From positions 1 through 5,394 of the forward strand of contig DAHUZD010000034.1 of assembly GCA_027306745.1 (NCBI GenBank): a stretch of 5,394 nucleotides of DNA, given 5' to 3'. Each line of letters opens with the position of its first letter. Positions within the stretch are counted from its first letter, which is position 1. The translations under genes were made by a program, and so were the position numbers. Under the pieces are notes generated by a model that ran no database searches, was not told the DNA's origin, and worked only from the letters and a program-made list of their open reading frames with translations. The stretch comes from Acidobacteriaceae bacterium. GTDB lineage: Bacteria; Acidobacteriota; Terriglobia; Terriglobales; Acidobacteriaceae. This document shows positions 1 to 5,394 of this stretch, in pieces.

Positions 1-23
1 TTCCTGTCGTGAGAATTATAGCG

Positions 24-63
24 GACGCAAGAGGAGGCCTGCGCACTAGCCTCCTCTTGCGTC
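24..63 (-). terminator. Putative terminator hairpin after the NO reductase gene
   Basis: GACGCAAGAGGAGGC (24-38) is the exact reverse complement of GCCTCCTCTTGCGTC (49-63). This gives a 15-bp perfect stem with a 10-nt loop, starting 6 nt past the qNor stop codon on the minus strand. The position suits transcription termination of the operon. The tract that follows in the transcript (CGCTATAATT) is not a clean run of T, so intrinsic termination may be weak, or the stem may act mainly to protect the 3' end of the mRNA. The symmetry is directly visible; the function is inferred. Confidence 0.6.
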
Positions 64-69
64 GTAAAA

Positions 70-2343
70 TCATCTGCGCTTCACCTGCCATCCGCCTTCT
101 TCAACGTAGCCCTCTTCTGCGTAAGAGTGGCCCGTGAGCAGGCCGAGCAGGAACCAGCAGAAAACCACCATGCCAAAGGCAAAGAGCGTATCTCCGGGCA
201 CGCGCATCCAGCGCAGATCGTTCATGAAGCCGGTCTGCAGAAAGTGGGCCGAGCGCGCATACCAGGTTCCATATTTCACCGAGGCCCAGGCCTGCATCAC
301 GCCAATGGGCAACATGCTGAGCAGCACCATAAGCGACAGGCCGATGTTGATCGACCAGAAGGCGATGGCCAGCGGACGATCCTTCCAGGCTCGGCCCGGA
401 CGCAGGGCGCGCAGGCAGAAGAGCATGAGTCCCAACCCAAGCATTCCATAGACGCCGAAGAGCGCCGTATGGCCGTGCACGGGCGTCGTATTGAGGCCCT
501 GCATGTAGTAGAGAGCGATCGGTGGATTGATGAAAAAGCCGAAGAGGCCGGCGCCGACGAAGTTCCAAAACGCCACGGCAACAAAGAACCAGATGGGCCA
601 CTTGTAGGCCTCGACCCAGACGGCGTGGAAGCGTTCGCGGCCCAGACGAATGTTGTCCCAGGCCTCAAAGCCGATGAGCACCAGCGGCACCACCTCCAGC
701 GCACTGAAGATGGATCCCAGCGCGATAACGGCCGCTCCGGTGCCTGCGAAGTAGAGATGGTGAAAGGTGCCGATGATGCCGCCCGAGAGAAAAATGATCG
801 TCGAAAACAGCACGGCGCGCGTGGCGGTCTGGATGCGCAGCAGGTTGAGGCGCGTAAATAGGAAGGCAATGACGACGGTGGCGAAGACCTCAAAGAATCC
901 CTCCACCCAGAGGTGCACCACCCACCAGCGCCAGTACTCGGCGGTGACCAGATTGCTGCGCTGGCCATACATGAGGCCGGAGGCGTAAAAGAGCGGGATG
1001 GCAATGCTACTGATGAGGAAGAGAGTGAGCAGTGGACGGCTCTCCGACGGCTTGGAGAGCGCCGGGCGAAGGGCGCGCACCATGAGCCAGAGCCAGAAGG
1101 TGAGTCCAATGAAGAGCAGGATTTGCCAGAAGCGGCCCAGATCAACATATTCATAGCCCTGACTGCCGAACCAGAACCAGAGATTGCCAAGTTTCTGCTC
1201 GATGCCGAGCCATTCGCCGATCAGCGAACCGACGACCACCAGCACCAGTGCGATGAAGAGCAGGTTGACGCCCAGTCGCTGGCCTTTTGGTTCCACACCA
1301 CCAACGGCGGGTGCAACAAAGAGGCCGGTGGCCAGCCATGAAGTGGCGATCCAAAAGATGCCCAGTTGCAGATGCCAAGTGCGCGAGACGGCATAGGGGA
1401 ACCACTTGGCCAGTGGGATGCCATAAAAAGCCGAGCCTTCCACGCCATAGTGCGCCGTGATGACGCCGCAGAGAATCTGCACCAGTGCCAGCGCGGCGGC
1501 GGTAAAGAAAAATTTGACGGTGGCGTACTGCGAGGGCGTGGGGTTCAGGCCAAGCAAAGGATCGTGTTGCGGCGGCGGCTCATGAATTGGGTCTGGCTCA
1601 CGTGCGGCAAAGTACCAGACCATGGCTCCCACGCCGGCCAGCAGGCAGACAAAGCTGAGCACGCTCCAAACAATGGCTCCGGGCGTGGGTTCATTGCCCA
1701 CCAACGGTTCATGCGGCCAGTTGTTGGTATAGGTGGCCTCTTCGCCGGGACGATTGGTTGTGGCCGCCCAGGCCGTCCACCAGAAGAATGCGGCCATTTT
1801 GCGCAGCTTGGCGGGATCGGTGAGCGAGCCGCGGGGGATGGCGTAGGCGTTGCGCCCGTTGGAGAAAATGTTGGCGTAGTAGGCTTGCAGAGCAGTGAAG
1901 GCCTCCGCGCGCACAGGCAGCACGGTGATGTAGCCCGTGGCAGGGTCATACGTGTTGCGACGCAGCGCATCGCGCAGGCGGGCGTCCAGCGCAGCTTTCT
2001 GCTCATCATTCAGCGATGCGTAGGCGACGGCTCCCTGCGCATGCGCCCAGGCATCCAGCGTAAAGATCGCCTCGCGGTGCAGCCAGTCGGCGGTCCAGTC
2101 TGGCGCGACATAGGCACCATGGCCCCAGACGGTGCCAATCTCCTGCCCGCCGATGGATTGCCAGATGCCTTGTCCATCGGTGATCTCGGCGCCAGTGAAG
2201 AGCACGTGGCCGTCCGTGGTAACAACCTGGGCGGGGATGGGTGGCGCGTGGCTGATGAGGTGACGGCCCACGCCGCCCAGCACGGCAAACGACGCAACCA
2301 AAACAACTGTGAGCGCAATCCAAAGACGTTTGTAGCTTGGCAA
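70..2343 (-). CDS. norZ: Quinol-dependent nitric oxide reductase (qNor), single-subunit
   Basis: Inner-membrane enzyme of the haem-copper oxidase superfamily that reduces 2 NO to N2O with quinol as electron donor. The protein is 757 aa, the usual qNor size. One N-terminal membrane helix (about residues 7-29) is followed by a periplasmic domain (about 30-222) containing GHGAYVAPDW and TNNWPHEPLVGNEP, both typical of the fused NorC-like part, and then about 13 further helices. The expected metal ligands are visible: H324 (TWHLQLG) and H623/H625 (VHGHTALFG) for haems b and b3; H477 (VVHLWVEG), H528 and H529 (GTFHHLYFAG) for non-haem FeB; E481 and E550 for the acidic active-site residues. The periplasmic part has no CXXCH, so no haem c is bound, which separates it from cytochrome c-dependent NorBC. 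The reading frame stays open 489 nt further upstream, but that stretch overlaps the nnrS-like gene and does not read like qNor. I chose TTG at 2343 because GAGG lies 6 nt before it and the first helix follows at once. It is the last gene of the operon, 32 nt after the nnrS-like stop. Confidence 0.96.
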   Translation of the reverse strand: MPSYKRLWIALTVVLVASFAVLGGVGRHLISHAPPIPAQVVTTDGHVLFTGAEITDGQGIWQSIGGQEIGTVWGHGAYVAPDWTADWLHREAIFTLDAWAHAQGAVAYASLNDEQKAALDARLRDALRRNTYDPATGYITVLPVRAEAFTALQAYYANIFSNGRNAYAIPRGSLTDPAKLRKMAAFFWWTAWAATTNRPGEEATYTNNWPHEPLVGNEPTPGAIVWSVLSFVCLLAGVGAMVWYFAAREPDPIHEPPPQHDPLLGLNPTPSQYATVKFFFTAAALALVQILCGVITAHYGVEGSAFYGIPLAKWFPYAVSRTWHLQLGIFWIATSWLATGLFVAPAVGGVEPKGQRLGVNLLFIALVLVVVGSLIGEWLGIEQKLGNLWFWFGSQGYEYVDLGRFWQILLFIGLTFWLWLMVRALRPALSKPSESRPLLTLFLISSIAIPLFYASGLMYGQRSNLVTAEYWRWWVVHLWVEGFFEVFATVVIAFLFTRLNLLRIQTATRAVLFSTIIFLSGGIIGTFHHLYFAGTGAAVIALGSIFSALEVVPLVLIGFEAWDNIRLGRERFHAVWVEAYKWPIWFFVAVAFWNFVGAGLFGFFINPPIALYYMQGLNTTPVHGHTALFGVYGMLGLGLMLFCLRALRPGRAWKDRPLAIAFWSINIGLSLMVLLSMLPIGVMQAWASVKYGTWYARSAHFLQTGFMNDLRWMRVPGDTLFAFGMVVFCWFLLGLLTGHSYAEEGYVEEGGWQVKRR

Positions 2344-2357
2344 AGGAGACCTCGTTC
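2344..2357 (-). promoter_or_regulatory. Ribosome binding site that sets the TTG start of qNor
   Basis: On the minus strand the 32-nt gap after the nnrS-like stop contains GAGG followed by TCTCCT and then TTG. The 6-nt spacing is good for a Shine-Dalgarno site. No ATG or GTG occurs in frame between the upstream stop and the first membrane helix, which makes this TTG the best start. Confidence 0.6.
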
Positions 2358-2375
2358 CAGGTTGAAAAATGGAGT

Positions 2376-3725
2376 TCAGGAACGCAGATGCGCCGGAGGC
2401 TGCGCCAGCGTTCCCAGCAGATTGAGTGCGAAGAGCGAGACCGCGGCCAACTCCACTATTGCGGAGATGGGCAGTAATTTCCATGCGAAGTGCCAATAGC
2501 CTTCGTAGGCCAGCGGCTCCAAAGTAACGCGCAGCAGGCAGCCGAGATGCAACAAGGCGAGCGAGGCGAACATGAGGCGGGTGCTCCACAAAATGCGCAT
2601 GCCGCAAAAGGCGGGCAGTACACGCTGGCCGATGGCAAAAACCATGCCGGCAACGAAGCCCACCGTCAGCGCGTGGCGGCTTGCGCCCCAGAGGCCGCCC
2701 TCCTGATCGAAGAGCACGGCCAGCCCGGTCAGCAAGCAGGAGACAAGCAGCCAGACGTAGGCGATGCGCAAAAATGCCGGGAAGGTGCGATGTACATGGA
2801 GCAGCTTGGCCGGTTGCGCGGCGCGCTCCCAAACATGCAACGCATCAATTGAGAGAATCGCGGCAAGAAAAAATACCACTGCGGCAACGGGCAGCCACTG
2901 CGCAAACACAAACGCGATGCCCGCCACGCTGCAAGCATAAGCGGCCAGCAAGCGCGGGCCACTGGGGGCGTGAAAGCCAGCGAAAACTGGCAGCCACCGC
3001 GCGTTGAAGCCCCAAATTGTCGGAACAAGAATTCCCCAGACAGCGAGCACAACCATTTGTTGGTCGAAGACATGCGGCAGTGCGGGCGCAGAGCCATTCA
3101 TCGCCAAGCGGAACATGGCTGCAGCATTGAAGAGAAGCGCGAACAAAAACATGGCAGTGGATGCGATGACCACGCGCATCCATGCGGGCATAGCCGCAGG
3201 CGATGCGGCGGGCACGAGTACAGGCGGCTGAGCTGGGCGATGTTGGCGAACGGCGCGGAAGAAGAGCAGGAATGCGACCAGTTGCAGCAGTGCGGAGAGC
3301 GGCAACAAAATTCTCCACTGCCACGCGGTGACGCCTCCCAGCCAGCGCAACGCTGCGCCCGGAGTCCACAGCAGCCATGCCGCCCAGGCGGAGCGTGTGG
3401 GAAAGGCGCGGGTGCTCTGCATTTTCGTGAGCGAGTAAAAGCCGATGCCCAGAATAAAGGAGCCGATCCAGCCGAAGATTTGCGCCTGCCCGTGCGCCTG
3501 CAACCATGCGGGCGAAAGAGTGCCGAGTGTGTGGCTTTCCGAGATGCCGATCAGATTCCACACACCGAGAAATGTGCCCGGCAACAGCATGAAGAACAGT
3601 CCACTGAGCACGAAGGCCGTAACGACGCTCTGGCTGCTGCGCTCGGCTGCCACGCGCGCATCGCTGGCCGGCGGAGTTCCATCCGCAGGCAGTTTTTCGT
3701 TCCGAGATAGGCCGGTCGCGTTCAT
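2376..3725 (-). CDS. NnrS-like polytopic membrane protein (NO stress)
   Basis: A 449-aa, very hydrophobic protein with about 12 predicted membrane helices (roughly 33-62, 77-100, 113-131, 137-160, 183-207, 221-240, 257-275, 278-297, 316-339, 350-372, 380-400 and 411-440). That is the NnrS topology. NnrS proteins are haem- and copper-containing membrane proteins that ease NO and iron-chelate stress and are often encoded beside NO reductase and RIC. Family-like signatures are H78 in AHGQAQIFGWIGSFILGIGF (second helix) and H351 in SRHALTVGFVAGMVFAIGQR, followed by LPAF. H218, H393 and H412 could be further ligands. The match is to general NnrS patterns and the sequence looks divergent, so the name is not certain; a broader haem-copper oxidase subunit I-like membrane protein is the main alternative. 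Its ATG shares ATGA with the ytfE-type stop codon (4-nt overlap), and AAGG lies 7 nt before it, so translation is probably coupled. The N-terminal 30 residues are polar and probably cytoplasmic. Confidence 0.75.
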   Translation of the reverse strand: MNATGLSRNEKLPADGTPPASDARVAAERSSQSVVTAFVLSGLFFMLLPGTFLGVWNLIGISESHTLGTLSPAWLQAHGQAQIFGWIGSFILGIGFYSLTKMQSTRAFPTRSAWAAWLLWTPGAALRWLGGVTAWQWRILLPLSALLQLVAFLLFFRAVRQHRPAQPPVLVPAASPAAMPAWMRVVIASTAMFLFALLFNAAAMFRLAMNGSAPALPHVFDQQMVVLAVWGILVPTIWGFNARWLPVFAGFHAPSGPRLLAAYACSVAGIAFVFAQWLPVAAVVFFLAAILSIDALHVWERAAQPAKLLHVHRTFPAFLRIAYVWLLVSCLLTGLAVLFDQEGGLWGASRHALTVGFVAGMVFAIGQRVLPAFCGMRILWSTRLMFASLALLHLGCLLRVTLEPLAYEGYWHFAWKLLPISAIVELAAVSLFALNLLGTLAQPPAHLRS

Positions 3726-4432
3726 GGCCGCGCCTTGCTCAGATCCAATGCGCGAGGAAAGAGAATGTTGTTTTCCAGGTGAATGTGCTGATGCAAGTCT
3801 TTCTCCAGGTCTTCCAGCGCGCGGTAAAGCGCGCGATAGGTGGTGCAGGCATCCTGTGGCGGCTGGTAATTGTTGGTGAGCGAGCGCATGCGGCTCAACT
3901 CATCGCCAGCGCGGTCATGGTCGAGCATCATCTTTTGAATGGGCTGGCTGACGCTGCCAAACATGGGCGGCAGCGCGGCCTGGCCCTCCTGCTCCAATTT
4001 CGCAATGTATGGAAATAGAATGTTCTCTTCGCAGATGAAGTGATGGGTCAACTCCGCAGCCAGTGCAGCGAGCGCCTGACTTAGCTGTGGCACCTCCACA
4101 TGTGTAGCGCCGTGGCGATGCTCCACTTTTTCCATCAGCATGTGCAACAAGGCAAGCTGCTGGCGCGTGAAGCCATGATGCGTGGTGACGATATGCTCCG
4201 CGAGCACATGCAGTGGCGCGGTTTGCCAATCGGTGGCCGCTGAGGCTGGGCTGGCGTTCTGCTCCAGCGCAGCCAGCACGGAGGCAAGCTGCAAATTTTT
4301 TTTCGTGCACGCCGCAGCCAGGGTTTGCTGACCGCCGCAGCAGTAATCGATACCAAATTGCTCCAGCAGCGGGATGGATGTAGGCGCGTCGAGCGCGATC
4401 TGGCGGACTTCCGTATCCGATGTGATGACCAT
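3722..4432 (-). CDS. ytfE: Iron-sulfur cluster repair di-iron protein (RIC/YtfE/ScdA/DnrN)
   Basis: Cytoplasmic di-iron protein of 236 aa that restores iron-sulfur clusters damaged by NO or oxidants. The N-terminal ScdA_N (DUF542) domain, about residues 5-60, carries the diagnostic FGIDYCCGG motif (C31, C32). The hemerythrin-like domain, about 75-230, shows the expected di-iron ligands: H85 (IVTTHH; H86 is adjacent), H131 and E135 (HFICEEN), H172 (MMLDHDRAG), H216 and E220 (HIHLENNILFP). The spacing agrees with E. coli YtfE as I remember it (H84, H129, E133, H160, H204, E208). The start is ATG at 4432, with AGGAGA 7 nt before it, a strong ribosome binding site. It is the first gene of the operon with the NnrS-like protein and qNor, and it overlaps the former by 4 nt. 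Names in use are ytfE, scdA, dnrN and ric; the function is well supported and the choice of symbol is a convention. Confidence 0.96.
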   Translation of the reverse strand: MVITSDTEVRQIALDAPTSIPLLEQFGIDYCCGGQQTLAAACTKKNLQLASVLAALEQNASPASAATDWQTAPLHVLAEHIVTTHHGFTRQQLALLHMLMEKVEHRHGATHVEVPQLSQALAALAAELTHHFICEENILFPYIAKLEQEGQAALPPMFGSVSQPIQKMMLDHDRAGDELSRMRSLTNNYQPPQDACTTYRALYRALEDLEKDLHQHIHLENNILFPRALDLSKARP

Positions 4433-4455
4433 GACGAAATCTCCTATCGCACTTG

Positions 4456-4461
4456 AAGCTA
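4456..4461 (-). promoter_or_regulatory. Possible -10 element of the ytfE-nnrS-norZ operon
   Basis: TAGCTT on the minus strand is a weak match to TATAAT. It would place the transcription start near 4449, leaving a leader of about 17 nt that still contains the AGGAGA ribosome binding site. I chose it mainly because it puts the centre of the operator-like sequence at 4483-4498 at about -41.5, the usual class II activator position. No good -35 box is seen, as expected for an activator-dependent promoter. This is inference. Confidence 0.35.
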
Positions 4462-4482
4462 CCGTTCCGGCAGGCCCGGCTC

Positions 4483-4498
4483 AGTAACTTAACTCACA
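4483..4498 (-). promoter_or_regulatory. Candidate Crp/Fnr-family operator in the divergent intergenic region
   Basis: The minus strand reads TGTGAGTTAAGTTACT. It has a perfect TGTGA half-site, a 6-nt spacer and a degenerate second half TTACT (consensus TCACA, 3 of 5), so 8 of 10 positions match TGTGA-N6-TCACA. The core GTNANTTAANTNAC is symmetric around TTAA. It lies 50 nt upstream of the ytfE start and 73 nt upstream of the preferred regulator start. The recognition helix of the neighbouring regulator has the R-E-x-x-x-R pattern that reads TGTGA in Crp. Activation of the operon, and possibly autoregulation, by that regulator is inferred from position and pattern. Confidence 0.45.
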
Positions 4499-4571
4499 GG
4501 CGAGCGGGGGCAGGCGGATTGGCGTACGGTCCCATTTGCGCCGTACTGCTGGCCTCATGGATGATGGCTGC

Positions 4572-5270
4572 ATGAGTCTGGAACAGCGCGCGGCTATCTT
4601 ATCCCAATCGGCTTTGTTCAAAAATCTGCCCGCGGCGGCGCTGCGGGCGCTGGCCCGGCAGGGCGTGGAGCGGGGGCTGGAAGCGGGACAAATTCTTTTT
4701 CAGGCGCAGGAACCGGCGCAGGGCTTGTATGTGGTGATGAGCGGCTCTGTGCGCGCCTTTCGTGTGAATGCCGATGGACGCGAGCAGACCATGCATGTGG
4801 AGCAGCCCGGCGGCACGCTGGCCGAGGTGGCCGTCTTTGACGGCGGCGTGTATCCGTCGTTGACGATGGCCGAGGAAAACTCCACGGTGCTGTTTTTCTC
4901 TAGCGCCGTGGTGCGGCAGTTTCTGTTGGAACATCCGCAGGCGGCGCTGAATGCTCTGGCTCTGCTGGCCAAAAAGCTGCGTGCGGTGGCGGCCCTGGCC
5001 GAGCAACTGGCGCTGAAGGATGTAGCTCAGCGGCTGGCACTGTTGCTGCTGGAAGAGGCGCAGCGCAAGGCGGCCAGCGTGACCGATGGTGTTTCGTTTT
5101 CTCTGCCGCTGTCGCATGGGCAGATCGCGGCGCGGCTGGGTTCTGTGCGCGAGGTGGTGACGCGCAGCCTGCAAAAGCTGGTGCAGCAAAAGATTATTGC
5201 CATCCATGGCCACCGCATCAGCATTTTGAATGCAACGGCGCTGCGCGCGTTGACGGAAAATTCACGCTAA
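4572..5270 (+). CDS. Crp/Fnr-family transcriptional regulator, probable NO-responsive type
   Basis: A 232-aa DNA-binding regulator. Residues about 15-130 form the cyclic-nucleotide-like sensor barrel (GQILFQAQEPAQGLYVVMSG, then GGTLAEVAVFDGGVYPSL), about 112-145 the dimerisation helix, and about 150-220 the Crp-type winged helix, with SHGQIAARLGSVREVVTRSL as helix-turn-helix. The recognition helix carries R193, E194 and R198, as in Crp. The chain from Met1 has no cysteine, so an Fnr-type 4Fe-4S oxygen sensor is ruled out. The Arg that binds cAMP phosphate in Crp appears replaced around P95-S96, so cAMP binding is unlikely. Haem-based NO sensing, as in DNR, is possible but not shown. Divergent placement from RIC, NnrS-like and qNor genes argues that it controls them; names such as dnr or nnrR would be guesses. 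The start is uncertain: ATG 4572 best fits the family's usual N-terminus; ATG 4557 and TTG 4536 are in frame, and none has a strong ribosome binding site. The longer forms would add one cysteine. Confidence 0.92.
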   Translation: MSLEQRAAILSQSALFKNLPAAALRALARQGVERGLEAGQILFQAQEPAQGLYVVMSGSVRAFRVNADGREQTMHVEQPGGTLAEVAVFDGGVYPSLTMAEENSTVLFFSSAVVRQFLLEHPQAALNALALLAKKLRAVAALAEQLALKDVAQRLALLLLEEAQRKAASVTDGVSFSLPLSHGQIAARLGSVREVVTRSLQKLVQQKIIAIHGHRISILNATALRALTENSR

Positions 5271-5325
5271 CGCATTTCGCTCAGAATGTTCCCCGTGGGG
5301 AAAAGAGTCGTGGTGCTGCACTTCC

Positions 5326-5357
5326 CCCCACTCAAGCCAAAAACGGCTTGAGTGGGG
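5326..5357. repeat. 13-bp perfect inverted repeat, possible dispersed intergenic repeat or terminator
   Basis: CCCCACTCAAGCC (5326-5338) and GGCTTGAGTGGGG (5345-5357) pair perfectly around a 6-nt loop, AAAAAC. The repeat begins 55 nt past the regulator stop and could end its transcript or stop transcription from the right. Neither strand has a T-run directly after the stem, so it is a poor intrinsic terminator. Very similar hairpins ending in GTGGGGCAC are, as I recall, common between genes in Acidobacteriota, which suggests a dispersed repeat. That link is from memory and unverified. Confidence 0.65.
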
Positions 5358-5390
5358 CACAAAAATATAGGTGGCCCCAGAAATTTTGTG
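5358..5390. repeat. Weak secondary inverted repeat next to the 13-bp hairpin
   Basis: CACAAAA (5358-5364) is complementary to TTTTGTG (5384-5390), a 7-bp AT-rich stem around a 19-nt loop. A competing 5-bp pairing, GGGGC (5354-5358) with GCCCC (5374-5378), overlaps it. This may be part of the same repeat unit as the stronger hairpin, which could continue past the window edge. It may also be chance. Confidence 0.25.
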
Positions 5391-5394
5391 AACA

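Noticed and set aside
15..20. Perfect TATAAT on the minus strand, a possible promoter for a gene to the left
   Set aside because: No -35-like sequence is present at the right distance (it would fall in the hairpin loop), and no gene start is visible before the window ends.
127..861. Plus-strand open frame of 244 codons
   Set aside because: It lies wholly opposite the qNor gene, has the low-complexity, Glu/Gln/His-rich composition of an antisense shadow in GC-rich DNA, and shows no recognisable domain. The open frames at 1366-2499 and 2970-3710 on the plus strand and 297-1190 on the minus strand were dropped for the same reasons.
2344..2832. N-terminal extension of the qNor reading frame up to an ATG at 2832 (or ATG at 2484)
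   Set aside because: It overlaps the well-supported nnrS-like gene, is Arg/Ala/Gly-rich without family character, and would put some 160 residues before the normal first helix of qNor.
4453..4470. TTGA at 4453 as an Fnr/DNR box
   Set aside because: The partner half TCAA is missing at the required spacing; only an isolated half-site is present.
4433..4571. Hidden small gene or riboswitch in the divergent intergenic region
   Set aside because: The interval is short, has no convincing start with a ribosome binding site other than those of the flanking genes, and shows no riboswitch-like set of stems.
4599..5213. Minus-strand open frame of 204 codons opposite the regulator
   Set aside because: The plus-strand frame is a clear Crp/Fnr protein; the opposite frame is Gln/His/Arg-rich with no domain and is a shadow.
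5289..5302. TTCCCCGTGGGGAA palindrome after the regulator stop
   Set aside because: The stem is 6 bp with only two unpaired bases between the arms and no T-run after it; too weak to call a terminator or an operator.

Overview
The window is a compact nitric oxide (NO) defence locus. A three-gene operon runs leftwards (minus strand), and a divergent Crp/Fnr-type regulator runs rightwards (plus strand) from a short shared intergenic region. The DNA is GC-rich and the genes are tightly packed. The gene set and the inverted repeat at the right edge (CCCCACTCAAGCC / GGCTTGAGTGGGG) recall Acidobacteriota of the Terriglobia type. That assignment rests on memory of similar intergenic repeats and is tentative.

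Layout, left to right. Positions 24-63 hold a 15-bp perfect inverted repeat just past the end of the operon, probably its terminator. Positions 70-2343 (minus) encode a quinol-dependent NO reductase (qNor/NorZ) that starts at TTG. Positions 2376-3725 (minus) encode a polytopic NnrS-like membrane protein. Positions 3722-4432 (minus) encode a RIC/YtfE/ScdA/DnrN di-iron repair protein, the first gene of the operon. Positions 4433-4571 are the divergent regulatory region, which holds a candidate Crp/Fnr-family operator at 4483-4498. Positions 4572-5270 (plus) encode the regulator. Positions 5271-5394 are non-coding and carry a 13-bp perfect inverted repeat.

How the genes fit together (inference from known families). 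The regulator probably senses NO or a related signal and controls the operon. RIC repairs NO-damaged iron centres, the NnrS-like protein relieves NO/iron stress at the membrane, and qNor reduces NO to N2O with electrons from the quinol pool. No nitrite, nitrate or nitrous oxide reductase gene is visible here. The locus therefore looks like NO detoxification rather than a complete denitrification cluster, although other genes could lie outside the window. I see no mobile element, CRISPR array, tRNA or rRNA. The families are all known; the less ordinary points are the regulator's sensing mode, its operator and the divergent NnrS-like protein.
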